Below are positions 14,423 through 22,731 of a DNA stretch of 27,158 nt, in pieces; within the stretch, counting starts at the first letter, position 1; each line of letters starts with the position of its first letter. The stretch lies in contig CAZEMM010000026.1 in assembly GCA_964513445.1 (NCBI GenBank), forward strand, positions 1 to 27,158. Direction: 5' to 3'. This DNA comes from Butyricicoccus_A sp964513445 (lineage in GTDB: Bacteria > Bacillota > Clostridia > Oscillospirales > Butyricicoccaceae). Below the pieces are notes generated by a model. The model saw nothing but the letters and a program-made list of their open reading frames with translations. It did no database searches and had not been told where the DNA came from. Both the position numbers and the translations under genes were made by a program.

Positions 14423-15176
14423 AGCAGATGTTCCTTTCTTTATCGTGATGTACGGTATGGTTTACTGCGGAAAGGCGAGATAACATCAGGATCAATCTAA
14501 ATAGGAACCTGGGAAAGGGATATAGCGAGAGTGGGAAATCCGCAAAAATAGCGGTGCGAACCGAGGGACGACGCAGATCCTGCCGAAAAAGAAAATAATG
14601 TGGGTGGGACGGGCTGAGAACGATTACATAGAGGTTTCAAAATGTAATGATCCAGATAATAAGGAGCTTGTTTGGGCGTATTTGAAAAATCGAAAACAAA
14701 GGATTCGACTTGTAAAGATACGCCCTAGGAAGATGAAAGTGTCCAGCCATCCCATAGATGTATCAGAGGATGCTAACAGATGGGCAACTGCCCGGTGTTC
14801 AGCGTCATCCCTCGATTCAGCCGCAATATGATCTGCTGTACCTGTTTCAATAATGAAGCGAACGTGTCCTATGTTAGGAAAGGAATCCATCGGCCAGATG
14901 GATTGTTTGTCATCTTTATACATGTGAGCCGGACACAAAACAGTGGACAGCGGATTTTTGTATGATCGTCCTTCTGCGGTGTGGTAAAACCAGCGCGGAG
15001 GACGATGCCTCCGGCTGATGATACCTGACAAAAGGGAACAGAAAAAAAGTAAATAAGGAAAATATGAAAGTCTTTCGATTTCCGGCTTTGCTTGACCCAG
15101 CCAGCACGGAGTAGAAAAATCTCCGGCTGGATGCGTCAAATCAAAATAGTAGGAACAGAAAAGATGATTGACAAAA
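14423..15176. other. 754-bp gap with several hairpins and no convincing gene
   Basis: The gap between eutH and the hypothetical gene holds open frames on both strands, but none has a ribosome binding site with family-like sequence. Several inverted repeats stand out. The first is GGGCGTAT/ATACGCCC (14674-14681 with 14718-14725), enclosing TCGAA/TTCGA. AATCCATC/GATGGATT at 14884-14904 is followed by a T-rich stretch, and CGGAGG/CCTCCG lies at 14996-15013. The last is a nested structure, TTGAC/GTCAA enclosing CCAGCC/GGCTGG and GGAG/CTCC, at 15092-15139. The eutH promoter should be here but was not found. The gap could be a large structured RNA, decayed genes or a mix. Known riboswitch signatures, including the cobalamin one, were not recognised. 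Confidence 0.4.
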
Positions 15177-15500
15177 TTACGCTGCGTCAGCGGTCTGCGT
15201 TATCAGATCCTCCAGCAGCTCGCGGAAATTGTTGTAGCTGAGGAAGCAGCAGAAATAGCACAGACGAACCGCGGCGAACTGACTGGTCAGCTGTTCCATG
15301 ACCTCGTTCTCCATCTCGTCCAAGTCCTCATATTGATGGCGGTGCTCCGCCGCATGCAGCAGCAGCTCCGCAATCTGATATAGATCGGAATCGGGGGATT
15401 CGGTTTCCATCAGCCAGTACAGGCAGTAGACCAGCTTCTTTGACGCCTTTGTGTCTTTGGCGTGTGGATTGTTTGCTTTTACAATATTTTTTAATATCAT
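15177..15500 (-). CDS. Hypothetical protein, all-helical (107 aa)
   Basis: I do not recognise this protein. From the ATG at 15500 it has 107 residues. It begins MILKNIVKANNPHAKDTK and continues with amphipathic helices, a Glu-rich middle (DLDEMENEVMEQLTSQ), and a Cys/Tyr-rich segment RLCYFCCFLSYNN. No signal peptide or membrane helix is evident. There is no ribosome binding site directly before this ATG. The closest one, GAGGAGG, is about 40 bases upstream and separated by a small CTGGC/GCCAG hairpin. Translation may begin elsewhere, or the hairpin may bring the site closer. A longer reading from 15662 is less likely, since it would cross a stable stem-loop and has no ribosome binding site. 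It could be a cytosolic regulatory protein, but that is a guess. Confidence 0.5.
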   Translation of the reverse strand: MILKNIVKANNPHAKDTKASKKLVYCLYWLMETESPDSDLYQIAELLLHAAEHRHQYEDLDEMENEVMEQLTSQFAAVRLCYFCCFLSYNNFRELLEDLITQTADAA

Positions 15501-15903
15501 AGCGATGCGTCTGGGCTGGCTTTGCCAGTCCTGTCCTCCTCTCTGAAAATTGAGGGTGACTGTGCAGCGGCATAAAAATGATAAGAGACGCCGCCGCACA
15601 GTGCTTGGGGTGTGTTGACTAAGCGTTTGCAATTTGAACAAACATTCTTGCTTTGTGAGCACTATGTTAGCCGATGATTAACTGAAAAGCAAGTATTTTT
15701 TTGTCATATGTGATAAACGGCGAATTCCGTGTGAAAAAATGCAAAGCGCTCGATTTGACCTATTTTCTGGAAAAAGGAAAAACCGAGATTCAGCACAAAA
15801 AAGAGAACGACGTGCATACAATACACATCATGTGTTCGGTATAATGAAACAAATGATGATAGAAACAGTAGAACACAGACACATGACACAAAGGAGGTTC
15901 ACT
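15501..15903. other. 403-bp gap with two large inverted repeats
   Basis: This gap lies between the hypothetical gene (-) and the alcohol dehydrogenase (+). It contains a 13-bp stem with one mismatch, ACTGTGCAGCGGC/GCCGCCGCACAGT (15559-15571 with 15590-15602), in the leader of the minus-strand gene. A second, CTTGCTTT/AAAGCAAG (15647-15654 with 15686-15693), is followed on the plus strand by TA and seven T residues, as in a terminator. A GTTA/TAAC pair lies inside its loop. No ORF of substance was seen. A -10 for the dehydrogenase lies at 15840-15845. Confidence 0.5.
15840..15845 (+). promoter_or_regulatory. Candidate -10 of the alcohol dehydrogenase promoter
   Basis: A perfect TATAAT lies 58 bases before the start codon. 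No acceptable -35 was found at 16-18 bases, so an activator may be needed or the site may be fortuitous. Confidence 0.35.
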
Positions 15904-17088
15904 ATGTTAAACTTTGATTTCTACAGCCCGACATATTTTGTATTCGGCAAGAGCACGGAGAGCAGAACCGGTGAGATGGTAAAGCGCTATGGCGGCAGCA
16001 AGGTGCTCATCCATTACGGCGGCGGTTCTGTCAAGCGTTCCGGCCTGCTCGACCGCATCAAGGCTTCGCTGGACGAGACTGGCATCGCGCATGTCGAGCT
16101 TGGCGGCGTAAAGGCCAGCCCGCTCAGTGATCTGGTTTACGAGGGCATTGAGCTGGCGCGCAGGGAGAAAGTCGACTTTATTCTCGCAGTTGGCGGCGGT
16201 TCCGTCATGGATTCCGCAAAGGGCATCGCGCTGGGCGCGCTGTATGACGGCGATTTCTGGGATTTCTATTGCGGCAAGAAAGGGCCGGTTACTGAGGCGC
16301 TGCCGGTTGGCTGCGTCGTAACCATTGCGGCTTCCGGCTCGGAGGGATCCACCGACTCGGTTGTTACGCTCGTCACCGAGGATGGCAACCAGTACAAGCG
16401 CTGTGCGGACGGCGATATCCTGCGCCCGCTGTTTGCGATCATGAACCCGGAGGTCATGATGACGCTGCCTCCGTACCAGACCGGCTCCGGCATTTCCGAT
16501 ATCATGGCACATTGCCTGGAGCGTTACTTCAGCAGCACCAAGGACGTTGAGCTGACCGATCGCTATCTGGAAGCGATTATGATTACGCTGATTAAGGAAG
16601 GTCGCCGCGTCGTTGCAAATCCAAACGACTACGAGGCACGCGCAAACATCATGTGGGCGGCGACTATTGCGCAGAACAACTCTACCGGCGTTGGCCGTGC
16701 ACAGGATTGGGGCACCCATCATATGGACAACGAGCTGGGAATCAATTACGGCATCTCTCATGGCGAAGGCCTTGCAATCCTGTTTCCGTACTGGATGGAA
16801 TATGCGATGAAGACACAGGGTACAGAGCGCTTCGTAATGTTCGCAAGCCGCGTATTTGGCTGTGAGATCGACTTTGAAAATCCGGAAACAACCGCCCGTC
16901 TGGGCATCCGTATGCTGCGTGATTTCTTCAATGACCTTGGCATGCGCGATTCCATCTCAGCGGTAGGCGGCAAGCCGGAGGATATTCCGGGCATGGTAAA
17001 GAACATGTTCTATGGCGCGCCGAACCATGGTAACTTCGTCAAGCTGACGGAGGAAATTGCAGCGGAGATTTACAGCATGGCAATGTAA
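15904..17088 (+). CDS. Iron-containing (NADPH-type) alcohol dehydrogenase, BdhA/YqhD-like
   Basis: This 394-residue enzyme of the group III alcohol dehydrogenases would reduce aldehydes such as butyraldehyde to alcohols, or the reverse, with a divalent metal. The dinucleotide loop GGGSVMDSAK is at 97-106. Metal ligands are Asp199 and His203 (ISDIMAHCLE), His272 (THHMDNEL) and His286 (ISHGEGLA), spaced as in YqhD. The opening LNFDFYSPTYFVFG is typical of butanol dehydrogenase-like proteins, which usually prefer NADPH. That preference is inference here. AAAGGAGG precedes the ATG at 15904, while the longer frame has no such site. The gene stands alone between two terminator-like hairpins. Substrate range cannot be set from sequence. 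Confidence 0.92.
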   Translation: MLNFDFYSPTYFVFGKSTESRTGEMVKRYGGSKVLIHYGGGSVKRSGLLDRIKASLDETGIAHVELGGVKASPLSDLVYEGIELARREKVDFILAVGGGSVMDSAKGIALGALYDGDFWDFYCGKKGPVTEALPVGCVVTIAASGSEGSTDSVVTLVTEDGNQYKRCADGDILRPLFAIMNPEVMMTLPPYQTGSGISDIMAHCLERYFSSTKDVELTDRYLEAIMITLIKEGRRVVANPNDYEARANIMWAATIAQNNSTGVGRAQDWGTHHMDNELGINYGISHGEGLAILFPYWMEYAMKTQGTERFVMFASRVFGCEIDFENPETTARLGIRMLRDFFNDLGMRDSISAVGGKPEDIPGMVKNMFYGAPNHGNFVKLTEEIAAEIYSMAM

Positions 17089-17149
17089 TTTACAGGTTCA
17101 GGCTGTGTGCATGCAAGTGTTGTGATTTCGATCATATTTGATATTGCGG

Positions 17150-17181
17150 GGTCTGTTGATTCGTCAACAGGCCTTGCTTTT
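17150..17181 (+). terminator. Terminator after the alcohol dehydrogenase
   Basis: A 10-bp stem GGTCTGTTGA/TCAACAGGCC (one G-U pair) closed by a TTCG loop is followed by TTGCTTTT. Confidence 0.75.
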
Positions 17182-17238
17182 CTACCGGAGAAACGATATG
17201 ATTGAAAACTGGCATAAAATAGAAAGGACGGATTTTTT

Positions 17239-17730
17239 ATGAAAAAGGTTTGTATTGTCATGGGCTCGGACAGCGATCTGGGCGTTATGGAGGGTGCAGT
17301 TAAAAAGCTGGAGGAATTTGGTGTGCCGTTTGATGTGCGCATTGTCTCAGCGCACCGTACGCCTGCCGCAGCGGAAAAGCTGGCGAAAAACGCACAGGCA
17401 GACGGCTATGGCGTCATCATCGCGGCGGCGGGCAAGGCTGCGCATCTGGGCGGCGTGCTGGCAGCACATACGACGCTTCCAGTCATCGGCGTGCCGATTA
17501 AGTCCTCGTTTATGGACGGTTTAGACAGCCTGCTGTCCATCGTGCAGATGCCATCCGGCATTCCGGTCGCGACGGTCGGTGTAAACGGCGCGGATAACGC
17601 GGCGATTCTTGCCGTACAGCTGCTCGCGCTCAGCGAACCGTCTCTGGCGGAAAAGCTCGTGCAGTTCAAGGCGGATATGCAGGCCAAGGTCGAGGCAAAG
17701 GACGAAAAGATTCGCGCGCAGTTTGCATGA
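17239..17730 (+). CDS. purE: PurE, N5-carboxyaminoimidazole ribonucleotide mutase
   Basis: This 163-residue purine biosynthesis enzyme converts N5-CAIR to CAIR. It shows MGSDSD (8-13), the active-site SAHRTP (37-42), the loop AAGKAAHLGG (63-72) and GLDSLLSIVQMPSGIPVATV, followed by GADNAAILA. These favour class I (mutase) PurE. The loop usually reads AAHLPG, so the proline-to-glycine change is unusual. No purK or other pur genes are nearby, so the gene is detached from the usual purine operon, unless the operon lies elsewhere. GAAAGGA precedes the ATG. No clear promoter was seen after the upstream terminator. Confidence 0.95.
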   Translation: MKKVCIVMGSDSDLGVMEGAVKKLEEFGVPFDVRIVSAHRTPAAAEKLAKNAQADGYGVIIAAAGKAAHLGGVLAAHTTLPVIGVPIKSSFMDGLDSLLSIVQMPSGIPVATVGVNGADNAAILAVQLLALSEPSLAEKLVQFKADMQAKVEAKDEKIRAQFA

Positions 17731-17796
17731 TAGAACCGGCGCCTGCGCCGGACCCTTCGCAGGAAACGCAAGAATGAAAGTGGTGTAAGTGAATTT

Positions 17797-18522
17797 ATGA
17801 TTGGTTTCGGAACCATCATCAATGTCGTCTGCGTGCTTGTTGGCGGCTTCATCGGCCTGCTGTTTGGCAAACGGATGACGCAGCAATGTCAGGATACGCT
17901 GATGAAAGCAAACGGATTGTGCATCCTGTTCGTCGGTCTGGCAGGCGCGCTCGAAAACATGCTCGTGCTATCCGATGGGACGCTCTCCTCTACCGGCACG
18001 ATGATGATCGTCGCATGTTTTGCGGTCGGCACACTGATCGGTGAGGCGGTCGATTTGGAACTGCGCATGGAACAATTTGGACAGTGGCTCAAGGCAAAGA
18101 CAGGAAATGGCGGCGACAGCGCGTTTGTCAATGCCTTTGTCACCTGTTCGCTGACCGTGTGTGTCGGTGCAATGGCGGTGGTCGGCTCGATTCAGGACGG
18201 CATTTTGGGCGATTGGTCAACGCTCGCCGTCAAGGGCGTGATGGATCTCATCATTGTCTGCGTCATGTCTGCCTCAATGGGAAAGGGCTGTATGTTTTCC
18301 GCCATCCCCATTGCGCTGTTTCAAGGCTCGATCACGGTGCTCGCGCGTTTTATCCAGCCGCTTATGACGCAGACCGCCCTGTCGTATCTTTCCCTTACAG
18401 GTTCGATGCTAATCTTTTGCGTCGGCGTCAATCTCATCTGGGATAAGCGGTTTAAAACTGGGAATATGCTTCCGACCGTCGTTGTCGCGGTGGTTTGGGC
18501 GCTGCTGGAGCCGATTTTTTGA
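17797..18522 (+). CDS. DUF554 family membrane protein
   Basis: This 241-residue polytopic membrane protein belongs to the DUF554 (YdfK/YqgA-like) family of unknown function. The N-terminus MIGFGTIINVVCVLVGGFIGLLFGK is typical, as are ANGLCILFVGLAGAL and the internal FVTCSLTVCVGAMAVVGSIQDG. About six or seven hydrophobic helices are visible. It follows purE by 66 bases, with a small GC hairpin (17736-17751) lacking a T run between them, so the two may be co-transcribed. The ribosome binding site is weak (GTGGTG-like). No function is assigned. Confidence 0.88.
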   Translation: MIGFGTIINVVCVLVGGFIGLLFGKRMTQQCQDTLMKANGLCILFVGLAGALENMLVLSDGTLSSTGTMMIVACFAVGTLIGEAVDLELRMEQFGQWLKAKTGNGGDSAFVNAFVTCSLTVCVGAMAVVGSIQDGILGDWSTLAVKGVMDLIIVCVMSASMGKGCMFSAIPIALFQGSITVLARFIQPLMTQTALSYLSLTGSMLIFCVGVNLIWDKRFKTGNMLPTVVVAVVWALLEPIF

Positions 18523-18530
18523 CAAAAGAA

Positions 18531-18578
18531 AAACCGGTCGTAACGCTTCGGATGAAAGCATAACCGGTTTATCTTTTT
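18531..18578. terminator. Bidirectional terminator between the DUF554 gene and rpoN
   Basis: The stem AAACCGGT/ACCGGTTT is flanked by A-rich and T-rich runs on either side, with an inner GCTT/AAGC pairing in the loop. It overlaps the rpoN stop codon. Confidence 0.8.
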
Positions 18579-19942
18579 GTATGACTGTCAGGCAAAGATG
18601 CTGTGGCAGCCGCCTGCTTTGCCTGCGCATTGCGCTTTCCGGCAGTCGGAATGCCCAGCTGCTGGCGGTATTTTGCCACCGTTCGTCGGGCGATGTGCAG
18701 CCCGTCCTCCTCCAGCATCGTAATGAGCGTCTGATCGCTGTAGGCATGTCCGGGCGGCTCAGACGCTATCAACTGCCGGATGCGCAGCAGGACTTGATCC
18801 AAACTGGACATCTCGTTTCCGACGCTGTGTAAAAACAGCGAACGCAGAGGGAATATGCCCCATTTACATTCGAAATATTTGCCGCTCACTGCACGGCTGA
18901 CAGTGGATTCGTTCAGTGAGAGCGCCTGCGCCAGCTCATGATAGTTCATCGAAACGCGATGACCCGGGCCAAGCAGGAAAAACGCCTTTTGCACGCCGAG
19001 GACATAATCCACAACACGGTATAGGGTTGTCTTGCGATAGGACAGGAACTGGATGATCTCATTGGCCTGCTTGTAGTCGCGCTGCATGTATTCGCGGTCG
19101 GATGGATTTAAAAGCTGGCTGTGAAGCAGCTTCACATAGTCCGGATTGAGCGTGAGCCTGGGCAAAAAATAGTCGTTGAGCTGGGCGTACAGCTGTCCGT
19201 TTTCCTCGGTGACATAAAAATCGGGAAAGATATACGGGGTATCTGTCTCGCTGCTCGTGCCGTTGAGCGGTCTGGGATTGAGTGAACGGATGCGGTCGCA
19301 TGCCCGCATGACTACCGTTTTGGACACCTGAAGCGATTTGGCGATGACGCCATACTGCTGCGCGGCAAGCTCCTTGAGATACGATTGAACGATGCGCAGA
19401 GCAATGGCATCGTCCGGCGCGCTGCGCTGCAACTGCAGCTGTAAGCATTCGCGCAGATCAGCCGCGCCGACGCCGGGCGGCTCCATGCTTTGCAGCAGCG
19501 TAAGGCAATGCGCGACCTGTTCGTGCGTCGCGCCGACCGCCTGCGCGATGCTGTCCACCGGTTCGGTTAAAAATCCGTTGGTATCCAGCGAGTCGATCAT
19601 AAAATCCAAGATGTATTGCTGCTCTTCGGACAAATGCATTGCAAAATATTGCAGCTGCAAATCACGCCGCACAGAGAAACTGTCGGATTTATCCGCCATG
19701 AACTGCTCCTTTGGCGTCTGCTCGTCATCCGGTGAGGGATTTTGCACGCGTGTGATGCGCGGCTGACGGTGAAACGGATTGGCACCGGCATTGAATGCGG
19801 GAAATTCCATGTCAACAACAGCGTTGCCAAGCATGGTTTCGCTCAGGTAGCTGCGCAGCTGTAGCGTATTGAGCTGTAATATGTGCATAGAGGTCTGCAG
19901 CGCGGGGGTCAGACCAAGCTTCTGTATCATTTCCAACTGCAC
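18569..19942 (-). CDS. rpoN: RNA polymerase sigma-54 factor
   Basis: This 457-residue alternative sigma factor directs RNA polymerase to -24/-12 promoters, which need an AAA+ activator to open. The N-terminal activator-contact region is Gln/Leu-rich (LTPALQTSMHILQLNTLQLR). It is followed by an acidic, low-complexity linker, the core-binding domain (AMHLSEEQQYILDFMIDSLD) and a DNA-binding helix-turn-helix around ELAQALSLNESTVSRAVSGK. The RpoN box ARRTVAKYRQ is intact at about 418-427. About 30 residues follow the box, longer than many homologues. The start is a GTG, supported by AAGGAT eight bases upstream. It is divergent from a sigma-54 activator, and has its own sigma-A promoter at 19987-20015. 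Confidence 0.95.
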   Translation of the reverse strand: MQLEMIQKLGLTPALQTSMHILQLNTLQLRSYLSETMLGNAVVDMEFPAFNAGANPFHRQPRITRVQNPSPDDEQTPKEQFMADKSDSFSVRRDLQLQYFAMHLSEEQQYILDFMIDSLDTNGFLTEPVDSIAQAVGATHEQVAHCLTLLQSMEPPGVGAADLRECLQLQLQRSAPDDAIALRIVQSYLKELAAQQYGVIAKSLQVSKTVVMRACDRIRSLNPRPLNGTSSETDTPYIFPDFYVTEENGQLYAQLNDYFLPRLTLNPDYVKLLHSQLLNPSDREYMQRDYKQANEIIQFLSYRKTTLYRVVDYVLGVQKAFFLLGPGHRVSMNYHELAQALSLNESTVSRAVSGKYFECKWGIFPLRSLFLHSVGNEMSSLDQVLLRIRQLIASEPPGHAYSDQTLITMLEEDGLHIARRTVAKYRQQLGIPTAGKRNAQAKQAAATASLPDSHTKR

Positions 19943-19986
19943 ACCATCACATCCTTCTTAGTGCGGTAAAAATTTGCCTTACACTC

Positions 19987-20015
19987 ATTATAGCGCATTT
20001 TTATTGATGATGCAA
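19987..20015 (-). promoter_or_regulatory. rpoN promoter
   Basis: On the minus strand, TTGCAT (20015-20010) and a perfect TATAAT (19992-19987) are separated by 17 bases, 44 bases before the GTG start. Confidence 0.65.
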
Positions 20016-20090
20016 TTAAACAGAATAGAAAAGCTGTGTAGTGTGCACAAAAATTGAAGCGGGAAACGATATGCAAATCCTATGGTGCAT

Positions 20091-20120
20091 TTGAAAAAAT
20101 ATGAAACGGTATGGTATAAT
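20091..20120 (+). promoter_or_regulatory. Promoter of the sigma-54 activator gene
   Basis: TTGAAA (20091-20096) and TATAAT (20115-20120) are 18 bases apart with TGG before the -10 (extended). The transcript leader would be about 140 bases. Confidence 0.6.
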
Positions 20121-20265
20121 AAAGTCATATCACTTCTATTTTGCTCGTTAGGGATGACGAGATGATGTGACATACGGCGGATGATTAAAACAGAAAATGA
20201 AAGAGATTCAACGTATCGGACATCAAAACAGGAAATGCTACGCGGCAGAGTAGAGGAGGAACAAG

Positions 20266-22041
20266 ATGAAATACCATGAAGCAATGGAACTGCTGTCGCA
20301 GTGTGGGATTGGCGCGCTGCTGCTTGCAGACGATCATGTCATTTTGGAGATCAATCAGGCGGGCGAGAGGCTTTTGGGCAGCGATCATTCGCTGGCCGGC
20401 AAGCGGCTTCCGGCCTATGCGCAGCCTTTGTGTGAGCCGATAGGGAAAAATCTGTATGCCCGTACGCGGTTTGGAGAATATGTCGCGCGCTGCGCAAATC
20501 CGGATGTAGACGAGCTGCCGCCGGGTTCCCAGCTGATCGTATTCCGTGAGGCGAGCAATGACGCCTGTCATGACATGCTCATCCATGTTATCAACCAAAT
20601 TACAGAGGCCGTCGTGCTGTGTGATGAGGAGGGGCGAATTTATTATATCAACGACGCCGCAGTCAGGATGGACTCTTTTTTGTCCGGCGATGCGGCGGGG
20701 CAGACATTGGACAAATATTATACTATGCTGGATGGCAAGGAATTGGCGATTCCGCAGGTTCTCAAGACCAAGCGTCCGATGCTCAATCACAGGCAGCATT
20801 ACAGCACATGCTATGGACGCGAGGTCGTGACAATGGCGAATACCTATCCGATCATCCAAAACGGTCAGCTTCTCGGCGCAGTCAATGTGCTGGAGGACTG
20901 GAGCAATTTGGACAGCCTGCATAAGCAAATCATTGATTTACAGGAAAAGCTGTCCAATAAAAAACGCGACAAAAGCAACGCCGACGGCAGCGCGCTGTCC
21001 GCCAATTACTGTTTCCGCGATATTGTACATGTCAGCGATGCGATGGATACGGTGATTGCACAGTGCCGTCAGGTTGCAAAGTCGGATTCCTCGGTTATGA
21101 TTTACGGCGAGACTGGCTGCGGCAAGGAAATGTTCGCACAATCGATCCATAACGCAAGCAGGCGCGCAAAGCAGCCGTTTCTGGCGATCAATTGTGCGGC
21201 GATACCGGAAAATCTGCTGGAAAGCCTGCTGTTTGGCTCGGAAAAGGGCGCATTCACTGGCGCAGAAAAGCGCATCGGCCTTTTTGAGCAGGCAGATGGC
21301 GGCACACTGCTGCTCGATGAGATCAATTCGATGGACATCAATCTGCAAACCAAGCTGCTGCGCGTGCTGCAGGAGGGAAAAATCCGACGGGTCGGCGGGC
21401 TCAATGAAATCCGTGTGGACGTGCGCGTTATGTCCAACATCAATATTCCGCCGTATCAGGCGATGGAGGAGAATAAGCTGCGCCGTGATCTGTATTATCG
21501 TCTGGGCGTCGTCAACATCAATATACCGCCGCTGCGTGAGCGTGTGGAGGACATTCCGCTGCTGAGCAAACAGTTTGTTATGCAGTGCAACCAAAAGCTG
21601 GAGCGCAACATTCGCGACATAGATAAGGACACTCTGGCGCTGTTTCAGCAGTATAGCTGGCCGGGCAATGTGCGCGAGCTACAGCATGCAATTGAACACG
21701 CGATGAATATACTGCCGGATGGGATGCCGGTCATAATGCCGGCGTTTCTCCCCGAGCATATCCGCATCGAATGTCAGCGGGGAATGCCTTCGGCTGCGCC
21801 CGCGCAGCCGCATGATATAGACACAACGGAAAAATCACTCGGCAGTACGATCAAGGGCATTGAACGGCAGACCATCTGCCGCGTGCTGTGGGAGAACGGC
21901 GGCAATATTTCCAAGTCGGCGCGCGTGCTGCAAATGAGCCGGCAAAATCTGCAATATCGTATCAAGCGTTATCAGATTGATGTCGCGGCGCTGCTTCGCG
22001 GTGAATCGGACGAGGATGGCACGTCTTCTCCCTCACCCTAA
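20266..22041 (+). CDS. Sigma-54-dependent transcriptional activator with PAS domains
   Basis: This 591-residue bacterial enhancer-binding protein has one or two PAS-like sensor domains in the first 215 residues, then a short coiled linker (LHKQIIDLQEKLSNKK). The AAA+ domain has Walker A GETGCGKE (281-288), the sigma-54 contact loop GAFTGA (328-333), Walker B GGTLLLDE (345-352) and WPGNVREL (465-472). The C-terminal Fis-type helix-turn-helix is GGNISKSARVLQMSRQNLQY (545-564). All parts needed for sigma-54 activation are present. AGGAGG precedes the ATG. It is divergent from rpoN. The target promoter is unknown, as no -24/-12 site was recognised by eye in the window. PAS-type activators often sense small metabolites and switch on catabolic or fermentation genes. 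Confidence 0.93.
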   Translation: MKYHEAMELLSQCGIGALLLADDHVILEINQAGERLLGSDHSLAGKRLPAYAQPLCEPIGKNLYARTRFGEYVARCANPDVDELPPGSQLIVFREASNDACHDMLIHVINQITEAVVLCDEEGRIYYINDAAVRMDSFLSGDAAGQTLDKYYTMLDGKELAIPQVLKTKRPMLNHRQHYSTCYGREVVTMANTYPIIQNGQLLGAVNVLEDWSNLDSLHKQIIDLQEKLSNKKRDKSNADGSALSANYCFRDIVHVSDAMDTVIAQCRQVAKSDSSVMIYGETGCGKEMFAQSIHNASRRAKQPFLAINCAAIPENLLESLLFGSEKGAFTGAEKRIGLFEQADGGTLLLDEINSMDINLQTKLLRVLQEGKIRRVGGLNEIRVDVRVMSNINIPPYQAMEENKLRRDLYYRLGVVNINIPPLRERVEDIPLLSKQFVMQCNQKLERNIRDIDKDTLALFQQYSWPGNVRELQHAIEHAMNILPDGMPVIMPAFLPEHIRIECQRGMPSAAPAQPHDIDTTEKSLGSTIKGIERQTICRVLWENGGNISKSARVLQMSRQNLQYRIKRYQIDVAALLRGESDEDGTSSPSP

Positions 22042-22155
22042 CGTCACAAGGGCACTTATGAACAAAGCCGGTTTTACGGAGGACTGCCGGCAGGCAAAGC
22101 GGCCTGCTTGAAGGCATAGGACGCTCTTATTGCGAATTTGGGAGGCGCATGATGA

Positions 22156-22644
22156 ATGGCAATTGAAAGAGTAAAAGAATATTTCAATCAGTTCGGTATC
22201 GCAGATCGTGTGCGGGAATTTTCAGTATCCAGCGCCACCGTAGATCTGGCGGCACAGGCGCTTCACTGTGAGCCTTGCCGGATCGCAAAAACGCTCTCGT
22301 TCATGGTGGACGACCGCGCTGTCCTGATTGTCACGGCTGGTGACACCAAAATCGACAACCCTAGGTATAAGGCTCAGTTTGGCACAAAGGCAAAAATGCT
22401 CAAGCCAGACGAAGCGGAAACGCTGATCGGCCATGCGGTAGGCGGGGTGTGCCCCTTTGGAATCAACGAAGGAGTGGTGGTCTATCTCGATAAGTCCCTG
22501 AAGCGGTTTGCAACGGTATTCCCTGCCTGCGGCAGCAGCAACAGCGCGATTGAACTGTCTATGGAAGAATTAGAGATGTATTCCGGCTATGCGGACTGGG
22601 TTGATGTATGCAAGGGCTGGGATCGGCCGGCAGGAGAGGCGTGA
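22156..22644 (+). CDS. YbaK/EbsC (prolyl-tRNA deacylase-like) family protein
   Basis: This 162-residue protein belongs to the YbaK/ProX superfamily, which hydrolyses mischarged aminoacyl-tRNA such as Cys- or Ala-tRNA(Pro). The conserved lysine lies in CEPCRIAKTLSFMVD (about residue 46), and the GGVCPFGI loop and FPACGSSNSAIELS segment are typical of the family. GGGAGG precedes the ATG. A small hairpin GCAGGC/GCCTGC at 22090-22107 separates it from the activator gene, so the two may or may not be co-transcribed. The exact substrate is not fixed by sequence. Confidence 0.9.
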   Translation: MAIERVKEYFNQFGIADRVREFSVSSATVDLAAQALHCEPCRIAKTLSFMVDDRAVLIVTAGDTKIDNPRYKAQFGTKAKMLKPDEAETLIGHAVGGVCPFGINEGVVVYLDKSLKRFATVFPACGSSNSAIELSMEELEMYSGYADWVDVCKGWDRPAGEA

Positions 22645-22731
22645 TGCAGATCGTATCGTCATTTCCGGTCGGTCTTTTCTCTCAAAGAGTGATTTGCGCA
22701 GACGCCTTCATTTGACGCCCGCGGGAAGCGC

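Noticed and set aside
14423..14600. Cobalamin riboswitch upstream of eutH
   Set aside because: Short GGGAAA strings are present, but the B12-box and the rest of the consensus are not.
14624..15139. 171-residue minus-strand ORF and a 77-residue plus-strand ORF (14598-14831) in the gap beside eutH
   Set aside because: Neither has a convincing ribosome binding site or recognisable sequence, and both cross strong inverted repeats.
15664..15685. Rex-like operator (ATGTTA...TAACTG) upstream of the alcohol dehydrogenase
   Set aside because: The spacing between half-sites is nine bases rather than six and the match is incomplete.
17736..17751. CCGGCG/CGCCGG hairpin as a purE terminator
   Set aside because: It has only a short stem and no T run follows it, so purE and the DUF554 gene may be co-transcribed.
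19784..19800. Sigma-54-like TGGCAC-N5-TTGAA
   Set aside because: It lies inside rpoN in antisense, and the invariant GC of the -12 element is missing.
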